This document shows, piece by piece, positions 7,412 to 15,427 of a stretch of DNA of 26,772 bases (its first letter is position 1; the number at the start of each line of letters is the position of its first letter). Where the stretch lies: the NCBI GenBank assembly GCA_964601505.1, contig CAZRNR010000028.1, positions 1 to 26,772 of the forward strand, in the 5' to 3' direction. Source of the DNA: DRWZ01 sp964601505 (GTDB lineage: Bacteria; Calescibacteriota; Calescibacteriia; Calescibacteriales; Calescibacteriaceae). Both the position numbers and the translations under genes were made by a program. The notes beneath the pieces are model-generated. The model was given only the letters and a program-made list of their open reading frames with translations. It did not search any database and had not been told where the DNA came from.

Positions 7412-9088
7412 GTGAGTGAGATTAGTTTTTTATTTGATTTCGTAAGATATCTTCTGAAATACAAGAAACTTTTGTTTTTATCCGTATCTTTCATAGCTCT
7501 TGATGTAGGTTCTGAGCTTATAATACCAATACTTATCAAGGTTTTTATAGATATTCCTGAAAAGAAGATACTCTATTTTTCATTGCTCCTGTTGCTTATT
7601 GCTGGATTAAATTCTTTAGCAAGATATTTTTCAATATATTTTACAAACAAAGTTGGGCAGAACATTTTACATGAAATAAGAACTGAACTGTTTTCCCATA
7701 TAATAAGGCTAAAACCGATATTTTTTGATAGAAATCAATCTGGGAAGCTTGTTATTCGTGTGACAAATGATGTTGAGAACTTAAATGAACTTTTCGTATC
7801 AGGTCTTATAACATTTATTGCTGACATACTGATAATATTTGGTATCATAATAGTTATGTTCAATCTAAATTTCAAATTAGCTCTTGTTTCATGCGCTGTA
7901 TTTCCTTTTATGATATATGTGATTTTGTTTTTCAGGAAGAGAGCAACAGAAATATATCTTTCTATAAGAAAAAAGATAGCTGAATTGAATTCATTTACAG
8001 CTGAAGTGATAAATGGTATAAAGACGGTAAAGATAATACCAGCTTATATTTTTTCTTCAAGAAGATTCAGAAGACTTAATGAAGATTACTCTGAAGAAGT
8101 TGGAAAAGCAATAATTCTTTTCTCATTCTTTTTTTCATCGATAATATTTTTCTCAACTATATCCCTTGCATCAGCTTTTATATACGGAGGAATAAGCATA
8201 CTCAAAAAAGAAATAACTTTCGGGACATTTGTAGCATTCTGGTATGCTTTGAATAAACTTTATGATCCAATTTGGGATTTCAGTGAAAAGTATAACATAT
8301 TCCAGTTTGCTGTAGCGGCTGCAAAAAGAATAAAAGAAATAATGAATGAAGAAAAGGAAGGAGCACTTATCATTGAAAATAGAGATAAAGAAAACCAAGA
8401 GATATCTGGTAAAATAGAGTTTAAGAATGTCTTCTTTTCTTATGATGGCAGGAAAGATGTCCTAAAGGGTGTCAGTTTCAAGATAGAACCAGGGGAAAAA
8501 GTATCTATAGTTGGGATTACTGGATCTGGTAAGACAACAATAGCCAATCTTCTTACAAGGATGTATGAACCGCAAAGCGGACAGATACTTCTAGATGATA
8601 AAGATATAAAGAGTTATCCACTTTACTTTGTCAGAAGAAAAATATGCTTTGTTCACCAAGACATATTCATCTTGTCTGGAACAGTTCTTGAAAACATAAC
8701 GCTTGGGAAATATGATGAAAGAAAAATTAATGAGATTGAGAAGATAATCAAAGAGTTTGGTGTAAATATTTCTCTTTCAAGAAAAATCTCGCAAGACGGA
8801 GTTGAACTATCTTCTGGTGAGAAGCAAATAGTTTCCATTCTCCGGGCAATATATCATGATCCAAAAATTATAATATTTGATGAGGCAACCGCTTTCATTG
8901 ATTTTCAGACAGAAGAAAAGATTTCTCACATAATTGAGAATATGATGAAAGATAAGGTTATAATAAAGATAGCTCATAGAATATCAACTGCTTTATCATC
9001 CGAAAAAATTATCTTAATAAAAGAAGGAAAGGCATACACATATAAGAACATAGGAAGGCAAGAACTAATGGAAGCTATCGGGTTATGA
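7412..9088 (+). CDS. ABC exporter, fused permease and ATPase (MsbA/MdlB type)
   Basis: This is a half-size ABC transporter that dimerises in the inner membrane and exports a substrate at the cost of ATP. Residues 1 to about 310 form the six-helix type I exporter domain, including the coupling-region stretch FFDRNQSGKLVIRVTNDVENL. The nucleotide-binding domain follows from about 335, with Walker A GITGSGKTT (368-376), the signature LSSGE (466-470, in place of the usual LSGGQ), Walker B IIIFDEATA (about 486-494) and the switch His522 in AHR. All catalytic residues are present. The 558-residue length is normal to slightly short. The start is GTG with no clear ribosome site. The stop overlaps the acyl-CoA synthetase start by 4 nt, so the two are translationally coupled and may share a function, perhaps handling a lipid or acylated compound. 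The substrate is unknown. Confidence 0.92.
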   Translation: MSEISFLFDFVRYLLKYKKLLFLSVSFIALDVGSELIIPILIKVFIDIPEKKILYFSLLLLLIAGLNSLARYFSIYFTNKVGQNILHEIRTELFSHIIRLKPIFFDRNQSGKLVIRVTNDVENLNELFVSGLITFIADILIIFGIIIVMFNLNFKLALVSCAVFPFMIYVILFFRKRATEIYLSIRKKIAELNSFTAEVINGIKTVKIIPAYIFSSRRFRRLNEDYSEEVGKAIILFSFFFSSIIFFSTISLASAFIYGGISILKKEITFGTFVAFWYALNKLYDPIWDFSEKYNIFQFAVAAAKRIKEIMNEEKEGALIIENRDKENQEISGKIEFKNVFFSYDGRKDVLKGVSFKIEPGEKVSIVGITGSGKTTIANLLTRMYEPQSGQILLDDKDIKSYPLYFVRRKICFVHQDIFILSGTVLENITLGKYDERKINEIEKIIKEFGVNISLSRKISQDGVELSSGEKQIVSILRAIYHDPKIIIFDEATAFIDFQTEEKISHIIENMMKDKVIIKIAHRISTALSSEKIILIKEGKAYTYKNIGRQELMEAIGL

Positions 9089-10539
9089 TGTGGCAAATAC
9101 CATTCAGTTTTAATATGGGGGAAGCTATGATAAATTCAACTGATGATAGAATTGCCTTCATATACTATGATGGTAAAGAAGACTTCAAAATAAGCTACAG
9201 AAAGGTCAATGAGATTGGGAGAAAGATTGCTGGTTTTCTTAAAGAAAAATTCAGAAACTCTCAGAACATAGTTGCACTGATTTCTGATCCGAGTCCAAAC
9301 CTTCTGTTTGCACACATAGGGGTATATCTGAGTGGAAATATATCTATGCCCATATCTCCGATTCTTGGAGATGAACTTATAAGAAAAAGAATAGAGAAAG
9401 CAGGACCAAAACTAATACTATGCAATAAAGAAAACATTGATAGAATAAGGTCACTGTGTGATTTTTCTGATATATATACGTTGGATGAACTTGTAGATGA
9501 GAAAATAAAGTTTGCGTCGGAAGTTCAAACAGAAAAGACTTATCCTGAAACACCTGCGATGATTCTTTTTACATCTGGTAGTGAGAAAGAACCAAAGGGA
9601 GTGATTCATGGACACAAGATTCTTATTGCGAGAAGCTACATATTTAAATACATGCTTCAGGAGATAAATGGTTTGATATGGGATGTAGCAGATTGGGGAT
9701 GGATGGCTGGAATGTTTTATGGACCATTCCCTGCGATGTATCTGAAAAAACCATTTCTGATCTATAGGATGAGAAAATTTGACCCACACGAGGCCATATT
9801 TGTGATGAAGAAGTTTGGCGTAAAGATAATCTTTATGCCACCAACAGCATTGAGAATTATTCAAAATGAAGTGGGATCAGGAAATTTAAACTTTAAGATA
9901 GATTCACTCCTGACAGCTGGCGAATATGTTGGAGAAACTCTTTTTCACTGGATTAGAGATTTTTTCGGAGTATATCCAACAGAATTTTATAGTCAAACGG
10001 AAGCTGGACCAATTATATCTAACTCTCCAAAACTTTTTCCACCAAAACCATCCTCTATGGGCAAAAAAATTCCTGGGGTCGCTGTAAAACTTGTAGATGA
10101 AAATGCAATAGAAATAAAAAAACCCGGAGAGATAGGAGATATACTTGTAAGTATATCTTCTCCCATATCTATGCTTGGATATTTTGGAGAAGAGTTGAAA
10201 ACAGATTTCGGATGGTTCAAAACCGGAGATACAGCTTACTTTGATGATGAAGGATACTTCTTTTACAAAGGTAGAAGAGATAAAGTCATAAAGACTTCTG
10301 GATACCGTATCTCCCCTGAAGAGATTGAAGATGTCATACTGAAATACGCTAATATAGAATCTGTTGTCATACCAAAAGCCGATCAGACCAGACAATTCAT
10401 ACTAGAAATTCTCGTAAAAGAAGAAAAAAACGAGAAGATAGGAGATATAATCAGAAAATATATAGGACCACATATAAAGTTCAATGTTCGGAAGGTTGAT
10501 GAATTCCCTAAAACATCAACAGGTAAAACAAAAAGATAG
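9085..10539 (+). CDS. AMP-forming acyl-CoA synthetase (acetyl/medium-chain type)
   Basis: This cytoplasmic adenylate-forming ligase activates a carboxylic acid with ATP to acyl-AMP and then to acyl-CoA. The motifs appear in order. The phosphate loop is LFTSGSEKEPKGVIH (161-175). ADWGWMAG (202-209) is typical of the acetyl-CoA/medium-chain synthetase branch. YSQTEAG (302-308) is the A5 motif. FKTGDTAYFDDEGYFFYKGR (378-397) holds the ribose-binding Asp, and GYRISPEEIE (406-415) starts the mobile C-terminal domain. Lys481 in PKTSTGK is the catalytic lysine of the adenylation step. At 484 residues it is shorter than most acetyl-CoA synthetases (550-650), mainly at the N-terminus, yet the catalytic set is complete. 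It begins within the last codons of the ABC exporter (ATGA overlap). Whether it feeds fatty acids to that exporter or acts separately cannot be seen. Confidence 0.88.
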   Translation: MMWQIPFSFNMGEAMINSTDDRIAFIYYDGKEDFKISYRKVNEIGRKIAGFLKEKFRNSQNIVALISDPSPNLLFAHIGVYLSGNISMPISPILGDELIRKRIEKAGPKLILCNKENIDRIRSLCDFSDIYTLDELVDEKIKFASEVQTEKTYPETPAMILFTSGSEKEPKGVIHGHKILIARSYIFKYMLQEINGLIWDVADWGWMAGMFYGPFPAMYLKKPFLIYRMRKFDPHEAIFVMKKFGVKIIFMPPTALRIIQNEVGSGNLNFKIDSLLTAGEYVGETLFHWIRDFFGVYPTEFYSQTEAGPIISNSPKLFPPKPSSMGKKIPGVAVKLVDENAIEIKKPGEIGDILVSISSPISMLGYFGEELKTDFGWFKTGDTAYFDDEGYFFYKGRRDKVIKTSGYRISPEEIEDVILKYANIESVVIPKADQTRQFILEILVKEEKNEKIGDIIRKYIGPHIKFNVRKVDEFPKTSTGKTKR

Positions 10540-11131
10540 TCTCATTTGCTTTCTCTGATATATGAAATAGGAGGAAAAAGCAGTGGTGAAAAGATGAGAA
10601 ACGACCATCTTCCTACCAAACCCAATACAAACTTACACTTCCTTCTTTCAGATTCAGCCGGGAGACAGGAAAAATCTTTCCCTTTTGACCTATTCCACGA
10701 AATAGGAGATAAACCTTGACAATTTCCCACCTATTTGCCAGAAGGTGCTTGACTGGGCTATACGGGAAGGGCGGAGGGCAAGAATGATGGATAAAGCCAC
10801 ACATAAGCGACGAGAGCCAGTCTGCAGGACTGGGCTACGTGATAGGGTTTATAAGAACCATGTATTTTGACAAGGATGAGTGGCAATAGAGGGATAATAA
10901 GGCTTGAGGGATAAGATGGAAGCATGGCAAGCGATGTGGAGAGATTAGGTGGTATGTGGGCCAGGTGAAATTTGAGAGAAAGGATTGGTATTTAAGGTAT
11001 GGAAATCTATGGTTGGGGACTTGAGAGGTATGTAATGCGAAGTGGAATGTTCGTGAAGACCTAAAATTTGTTGGACAGAGCAGTCCTTATTTTACTAATC
11101 GTGATGCAATTAAATTAACCATAATGTGTAA
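10540..11131 (+). ncRNA. Gene-free G-rich island, candidate structured RNA
   Basis: No convincing protein is encoded in these 592 nt on either strand. The composition differs from the surroundings. By my count 116 of 240 bases in 10741-10980 are G or C (48%), and G outnumbers C three to one on the plus strand. Hairpins are visible at 10689-10706 (CCTATT/AATAGG) and 10817-10833 (CCAGTC/GACTGG), and GACTGGGCTA occurs at 10751 and again at 10828. In AT-rich thermophiles, raised GC is a known mark of structured RNAs. I looked for RNase P RNA, tmRNA, SRP RNA and tRNA landmarks and found none. The strand and ends are inferred from the G-rich strand only; the RNA, if real, probably lies within about 10680-11070. 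The alternative is a transferred or degraded segment. Confidence 0.3.
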
Positions 11132-11527
11132 TTATTTCGTTTCAAGTTTGTATCCCTTTTTTACCCAGTCTTTTACTCCTCCAGCATTTATGACATTTTT
11201 GTATCCCATTTTGATGAGTGTATCCTTAGCTATTTCTGATCTTCTACCAGACCTGCAATAAAGTATAATCATTTTATCTTTATCATTAACAAACTGTGAA
11301 AGTTTTTCTATCTGATCATAAGGTAGGTTTAGATCTGTTCCTGGGATATAACCTTCCTGATGCTCTTGACTGGTTCTAACATCTATAAGTATGAAAGATT
11401 TTTTTTCTTCATTTCTATCCTGTATAAAATTTCTGAGTTCATCTGGGCTAATATCTGCTGCAATAACCCTATATGGATAAAATATGAAAAATCCTAAGGC
11501 TATAATTGACAAGATCAACATCTTCAT
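11132..11527 (-). CDS. Exported single-domain rhodanese-like protein
   Basis: This is a rhodanese-fold sulfurtransferase-type domain, probably periplasmic. From the ATG at 11527 the 131-residue product has a signal or anchor helix (MKMLILSIIALGFFIFYPY). The rhodanese core contains IDVRTSQEHQEGYIPG, an entrance motif that positions the substrate loop. The active-site loop YCRSGRRSEIA carries the catalytic Cys, and NAGGVKDW closes the domain. A GTG at 11617 would add 30 residues, but they would put extra sequence in front of a good signal peptide, so I prefer 11527. Such exported domains usually take part in sulfur or cyanide handling or in redox sensing; the partner is unknown. It lies alone, downstream of and in the same direction as the ATP synthase genes, with about 190 nt between. 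Confidence 0.85.
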   Translation of the reverse strand: MKMLILSIIALGFFIFYPYRVIAADISPDELRNFIQDRNEEKKSFILIDVRTSQEHQEGYIPGTDLNLPYDQIEKLSQFVNDKDKMIILYCRSGRRSEIAKDTLIKMGYKNVINAGGVKDWVKKGYKLETK

Positions 11528-11716
11528 ATTTATAACTTGGTTCGGAATAAATAAATAGGGACAAAAAACTGAAAAATATTGCAAGATCTTCGTTAAAATT
11601 CTTATATAATTTTCCACATATCTGAATTCTTAACAAAAGGAATGAAAAACTTTAGATGGTTCTAAGTAAAAAGATATTACAAAATAAATGGGGATCTACA
11701 GCAAACTAAGTAAATA

Positions 11717-12238
11717 TCAAAATTCTATTTTCAGTAAATGATTGAGCATATCCTTTGCGGAAAATGATATTTTCCAGTCAGAGCCAATTATCTCCATACC
11801 GAGAATTAATCCTTCATCCCTCCTTACTTGGATTTCAAATTTTTTGCCGAATACTTTCTCAAGTTTTTGTTCTATAGATTTTATCTCAGAATCACTTAAT
11901 TCGTCTGATGAAACTATCATTATTTTTTCTAATTTTTGATCTTTGTAGTAATATGTGTAGAAGTGTAATATTATCTCATCAATAAGATCAATTCTTCTTT
12001 TTATCACAAGCAGTTTTAGAAAGTTTTTAGTTATTTCAATGAATCCAAGATCCTTTGAAATTGATTCAATAAGTTCAATCTTTTGCTTTCTACTAATCAA
12101 TGGGGACAAAAGGACATCTCTGATTTTTTCTTCTCTAAGGATTATTTCTAGATTTTTAACATCATCTAATATTTTGGGTATATTAGATGTTTCCTTTGCT
12201 GCAGAAAGAAGAGATTTTGCATATCTTTGGGGTATCAT
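11717..12238 (-). CDS. atpH: ATP synthase F1 delta subunit (OSCP)
   Basis: The delta subunit sits on top of the F1 head and joins it to the b/b' peripheral stalk. The 173-residue protein starts MIPQRYAKSLLSAA, the usual RYA-AL helix of the N-terminal domain. The conserved C-terminal element is RRDEGLILGMEIIGSDWKI, the family's 'D..LIGG......D.S' strand pair. Length is typical (about 175-180). It follows atpF by 1 nt and is the last gene of the b'-b-delta group; the expected atpA does not follow. The 3' flank (11620-11716) holds no gene. Confidence 0.92.
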   Translation of the reverse strand: MIPQRYAKSLLSAAKETSNIPKILDDVKNLEIILREEKIRDVLLSPLISRKQKIELIESISKDLGFIEITKNFLKLLVIKRRIDLIDEIILHFYTYYYKDQKLEKIMIVSSDELSDSEIKSIEQKLEKVFGKKFEIQVRRDEGLILGMEIIGSDWKISFSAKDMLNHLLKIEF

Positions 12239-12239
12239 T

Positions 12240-12746
12240 TTAGTTAGACCTCTCGTTTCGAATTTTTTCTATTGAATCTAAAATTTTTGAGAAGACCCTC
12301 TTTGAATCTTCTGGCCTCTTATTTACTTTTATATATTCCTCTGCAAGTTTTATTGCATATTCAAGTGTGTATTTTCTTAACTCATTTTTAGCTTCTTGTA
12401 ATTTTGATTCTATAATTCTTTCCGTTTCTTCTATTTTCTTATTTTCAAACTCATATGCAGATTTTAATATTTTTTCAGATTCAGTTTCAGCCAAATTTTT
12501 TATATCAATCTCAATTTTTTCAGCTTCCTCTTTAGCTTTATCTACCATATTTTTTGCTTCTTCGTATCTCTTCTTGGCTGACTCAAGTTCCATCTCAGAC
12601 TTTTTAAGTTCTTCTTCCAACTTTTTGTTTTTCTGATCTATTGATTGCTTTATTTTGGGGACAAGGAATTTATATATAATAAATGCATAGATTATAAAAT
12701 TTATGGTAGTGAAAACAAGATTTGATAAAAATCCGCTGTGTTCCAT
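12240..12746 (-). CDS. atpF: ATP synthase F0 b subunit
   Basis: The b subunit forms the peripheral stalk that holds the F1 head still against the rotating c-ring. The protein of 168 residues has a short N-terminus, one membrane helix (about residues 8-27, including FTTINFIIYAFIIYKFLVP) and then a long Glu/Lys-rich coiled coil to the end. The start is the ATG at 12746, because a strong GGGAGGGAGG ribosome site ends 9 nt upstream; an in-frame TTG 21 nt earlier lies inside that site and is not used. It begins 1 nt after the b' stop and ends 1 nt before atpH, so the three genes are tightly coupled. Identity as b or b' relative to its neighbour rests on order and length. Confidence 0.88.
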   Translation of the reverse strand: MEHSGFLSNLVFTTINFIIYAFIIYKFLVPKIKQSIDQKNKKLEEELKKSEMELESAKKRYEEAKNMVDKAKEEAEKIEIDIKNLAETESEKILKSAYEFENKKIEETERIIESKLQEAKNELRKYTLEYAIKLAEEYIKVNKRPEDSKRVFSKILDSIEKIRNERSN

Positions 12747-12747
12747 A

Positions 12748-13176
12748 TTATTGAACCTCCCTCCCAAGAATTTTCGTCAAAATATCTGTTGATATATTCT
12801 TCGCAATTTCTGGGATCCTTTTCATCATCTCTTTCTTCTCTTTCTCAATCTCAGATATGGCTTCTGAAAGCCTCTGATTTGAATACTCAATTGTTCCTTG
12901 TATTATTCTATTAGCTTTTTCTGAGGCTTCTTGGATCTTTTTTTTATAGTTCTCCATAGATTTCTCCCTAGCTGAATTAATAATTCTTCTGGCTTCCTCT
13001 TCAAGCATTTGAGCTTCTCTGGTATATCTTGATGCCTCATGTAGTTTCATCTTTATATCATCTTCATACCTAAAACTCTCTCTTGAAACAGAAAGATATA
13101 TCAGCCTATACGAAACCAAGAAAGCTAAGATAAATATAAAGAAACTTAAGATAAACGTCAAATTTATATCAAACAT
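12748..13176 (-). CDS. ATP synthase F0 b' subunit (second peripheral stalk subunit)
   Basis: This 142-residue protein has one N-terminal membrane helix (about 6-28, FILSFFIFILAFLVSYRLIY) and a charged coiled coil with IINSAREKSMENYKKKIQEA in the middle. That architecture and its place directly before atpF mark it as the divergent b' subunit, which pairs with b in phototrophs, Aquificae and several other lineages. The C-terminus, IPEIAKNISTDILTKILGRE, matches the family's 'A..I...iLGR'. It is the first gene of the b'-b-delta group. The upstream 247 nt carry poly-A and repeat tracts, and I could not fix a promoter there. Confidence 0.85.
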   Translation of the reverse strand: MFDINLTFILSFFIFILAFLVSYRLIYLSVSRESFRYEDDIKMKLHEASRYTREAQMLEEEARRIINSAREKSMENYKKKIQEASEKANRIIQGTIEYSNQRLSEAISEIEKEKKEMMKRIPEIAKNISTDILTKILGREVQ

Positions 13177-13282
13177 ATTTCCAAATCATTAAAAGAAAAA
13201 AAAACAAAATAAAAAAATCAGAATTTTAATCTATAACAGATTGAAAATTATCATCTCGGTAATTCATATACCAAACCGATAA

Positions 13283-13326
13283 ATTAGAGATTTACTAAAA
13301 ACGGATTAGAGATTTACTAAAAAAGG
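13283..13326. repeat. 22-bp tandem repeat, two copies
   Basis: The unit ATTAGAGATTTACTAAAAAC + GG (13283-13304) is repeated directly at 13305-13326 with one mismatch. It lies in the 292-nt gap between the divergent b' gene and the beta-barrel gene. Only two copies exist with no spacers, so this is not a CRISPR array. It could be slippage or a double binding site. Confidence 0.75.
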
Positions 13327-13366
13327 ATTTGCCTGACGATGTTTTAAAATTAAGATTACATTCTTT

Positions 13367-13390
13367 AAGAATAATAATAAGAATAATAAT
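13367..13390. repeat. 12-bp AAGAATAATAAT tandem repeat, two exact copies
   Basis: AAGAATAATAAT occurs at 13367-13378 and again at 13379-13390. It is a simple AAT-rich tract upstream of the beta-barrel gene, and its copy number could vary and affect the promoter. The rest of 13177-13423 is A/T-rich with no coding potential I can see. Confidence 0.7.
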
Positions 13391-13468
13391 ACTTATGGCC
13401 ATCAGAAAAGCATCATAAAGAAATTGAAAAATTTGAAATTGGAAGATCTTGCAATAAGAGAGATTAAC

Positions 13469-13891
13469 ATGATGATTAGTACTTTTATACTATTGTCTGA
13501 TCTTGGTCTTGGCTTGATGCTTGGAGACCCTTCTGGAATAAGTGGAAAGCTTTGGGACAACCATAAAAGTCAGGCAATAGAGGCAGGAATTTCTTGGTCT
13601 ATAATAGATGATTCATTATTTATAATAGGTGGATGGAACAAAACACTTTGGAAAACAAGCCAATCTGGTTTTAGTTTAAACCTATATCCGGGGATTGGAG
13701 CATTTTTAGGAATCAGAAATCATTTTTCAATCGGACCAAATATTCCACTTGGAGCAGATTTTATTTTAAGAAACATTCCAATAAATATATCTCTTGAGGT
13801 ATCTCCAGGTTTATCGGTTATACCTAAGACCAGCTTTAAATTGTTTGGATTTTTAGGTATAAGATATGTGTTTGAATCTCCTGACTTGTGA
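13469..13891 (+). CDS. Small outer-membrane beta-barrel-like protein (DUF3996-like)
   Basis: The protein has alternating strands typical of an 8-stranded outer-membrane barrel. Its N-terminal signature is GLGLMLGDPSGISGKLW, followed by QAIEAGISWS, LYPGIGAFLG and GPNIPLGADFIL, then ISLEVSPGLSVIP and a terminal GIRYVF. This pattern of 'GLG...GdPtGlsgK', 'GvR.PvG', 'E.aP' and 'GiRY.F' recurs in small uncharacterised barrels of spirochaetes, Bacteroidetes and others, and is the basis of the call. The function is unknown. I chose the ATG at 13469 (weak GAGAG site about 7 nt upstream); an in-frame TTG at 13424 would add 15 residues. Either way the N-terminal hydrophobic stretch is short for a signal peptide, so the 5' end may be damaged or mis-assigned. 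Confidence 0.65.
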   Translation: MMISTFILLSDLGLGLMLGDPSGISGKLWDNHKSQAIEAGISWSIIDDSLFIIGGWNKTLWKTSQSGFSLNLYPGIGAFLGIRNHFSIGPNIPLGADFILRNIPINISLEVSPGLSVIPKTSFKLFGFLGIRYVFESPDL

Positions 13892-13991
13892 TTTTAAAAG
13901 CAAGAATAGAGTTATAATTAACCTTTTGATCTTATATTAGAACACTGTAAAATTATAAAAATTGTGATAAGTTCATAAATTAGCAAAAACA

Positions 13992-15365
13992 ATGAACGTA
14001 GGGAAAATATTTCTTGATGCAGATACTCCTATTTCCGCTTTTTTAAGGCTAAGGAAAGAGGGATTAAACCCAATATTTCTCCTTGAAAGTGCTGAAGAAA
14101 TAGAAAAATGGGGAAGATATTCATTTTTAGGTTTTGGGAAACCATTATTAACTATAAAATTCTCAATTCAAGATGAATCGGAAAATAGACTTGAGAAAGG
14201 AAAGAAAATCATAAATGAGATAAACGAAAAGCTTAAAATGATATATGACAAATATAAAGACTTTCTTGAACAGGTTAAAAAAGATTTCAACATAAGAAGA
14301 ATACCTTTTGGACTTGTCGGATATGTAAGTTATGATTCGTATTCTGTTTTTGACAAGGTGGATACTTTTTCTGGGAAGGAATCTCTAAATGTTCCAGATA
14401 TATATCTTGTCTTTACTCCAAACATTCTTATTTTTGATAATTTGACAAAAGATGTTATAGTTGTAAGTGAAGAAGTAAATGCAAAAGATCTTGAAAGAAT
14501 GATTTCAAGAAGTATAAGCACATCTATAGAGAAGGTAAGGATAAAAGAAATAGAAGATTTAACGAAGAAAGGAGATTTTGAAAATATAGTAAAGGAAGCT
14601 ATAGATAGAATATACAGAGGAGATGTAATACAGGTTGTTCTTTCAAGAGCAAAGGAAGTAAGAGGAGAAGTTGATCCTTTTTCTCTTTATAGAGCAATGA
14701 GAATAGGGAATCCTTCTCCGTATATGTATTTTTTGGATTTTGATGAGATAAAGATAAGTGGAACATCTCCCGAGGTGCTTGTTAGAGTTGAGAATGGATT
14801 AGTTGAGACAAGACCAATAGCAGGGACAAGAAGAAGGGGAAAAAATCAGGAGGAAGATAAAATTATAGAAACAGAACTTCTCAAAGATGAAAAGGAATTG
14901 GCGGAGCATGTTATGCTTGTAGATCTTGCGAGGAATGATCTTGGTAGGGTTTGTATTCCAGGAGGTGTAAAAATAAGGAGGTTTTGCTACATAGAGAAAT
15001 ACTCAAGGGTTATGCATATCGTTTCAGATATTGAGGGCAGGACGGAGAAGGAACCTACGGAAGTTCTAAAATCTTGTTTTCCGGCTGGGACAGTTGTGGG
15101 AGCACCTAAAATTGAAGCAGCGAAAATAATATCAGAGCTTGAAACAACAAGAAGAGGACCTTACGCCGGAGCAATAGGATACTTTTCTGCTGATGGAAAT
15201 ATGGATAGTGCAATCCTTATAAGAACATCTTTCTTCTATCAAGATAAAATGATCGCTCAAGCAGGAGCAGGAATAGTATATTACTCTGTTCCAGAAAAAG
15301 AATTCTATGAAACAGAATACAAAATGCAAGCTATATTTGATGCCCTTGAGAAAATATCCGAATAA
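13992..15365 (+). CDS. trpE: Anthranilate synthase component I
   Basis: TrpE makes anthranilate from chorismate, using ammonia from the TrpG glutaminase; it is the first step of tryptophan synthesis. The 457-residue protein has the N-terminal LLES element (30-33), the known tryptophan-binding feedback site, and then NPSPYMYFLDF (240-250). The chorismate-utilising core follows: ETRPIAGTRRRG (272-283), DLARNDLGR (311-319), KYSRVMHIVSDIEG (336-349), PAGTVVGAPK (364-373) and QAGAGIVYYSVPEKE (423-437). NPSPYM and PIAGTR favour TrpE over PabB or isochorismate synthase. The length is slightly short for the family (about 460-520). No trpG or other trp gene adjoins it. The ATG has no ribosome site, and an AT-rich CATAAAT lies 12-18 nt upstream. 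Confidence 0.93.
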   Translation: MNVGKIFLDADTPISAFLRLRKEGLNPIFLLESAEEIEKWGRYSFLGFGKPLLTIKFSIQDESENRLEKGKKIINEINEKLKMIYDKYKDFLEQVKKDFNIRRIPFGLVGYVSYDSYSVFDKVDTFSGKESLNVPDIYLVFTPNILIFDNLTKDVIVVSEEVNAKDLERMISRSISTSIEKVRIKEIEDLTKKGDFENIVKEAIDRIYRGDVIQVVLSRAKEVRGEVDPFSLYRAMRIGNPSPYMYFLDFDEIKISGTSPEVLVRVENGLVETRPIAGTRRRGKNQEEDKIIETELLKDEKELAEHVMLVDLARNDLGRVCIPGGVKIRRFCYIEKYSRVMHIVSDIEGRTEKEPTEVLKSCFPAGTVVGAPKIEAAKIISELETTRRGPYAGAIGYFSADGNMDSAILIRTSFFYQDKMIAQAGAGIVYYSVPEKEFYETEYKMQAIFDALEKISE

Positions 15366-15427
15366 CCGTAGCTATAAAAATGCATAATTAGGAAATTTCA
15401 TTGTGGAATATACAATTACTAGATAAG

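Noticed and set aside
9451..10395. Minus-strand open frames of 137 and 163 codons inside the acyl-CoA synthetase
   Set aside because: They are shadows of a strongly recognisable plus-strand gene and have aberrant composition (many His, Cys, Phe, Tyr).
10542..10804. Short minus-strand open frames in the G-rich island
   Set aside because: They overlap one another in different frames, have no ribosome site and give Cys/Trp/Ser/Pro-rich sequence unlike the proteins around them.
10540..11131. RNase P RNA, tmRNA or SRP RNA
   Set aside because: I found none of the landmark sequences by eye: no GAGGAAAGTCC-type P4 core, no tRNA-like 3' end, no GGAAG SRP apical loop. It is left as an unassigned candidate.
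12367..12636. Plus-strand frame with a Ser/Phe-rich product
   Set aside because: It is the antisense of the Glu/Lys-rich coiled coil of the ATP synthase b subunit, which always yields Ser/Phe-rich shadows.
13283..13326. Possible CRISPR array, given the nearby Cmr genes
   Set aside because: Only two directly abutting copies with no spacers. No other spaced repeats of 25-40 bp were seen anywhere in the window.
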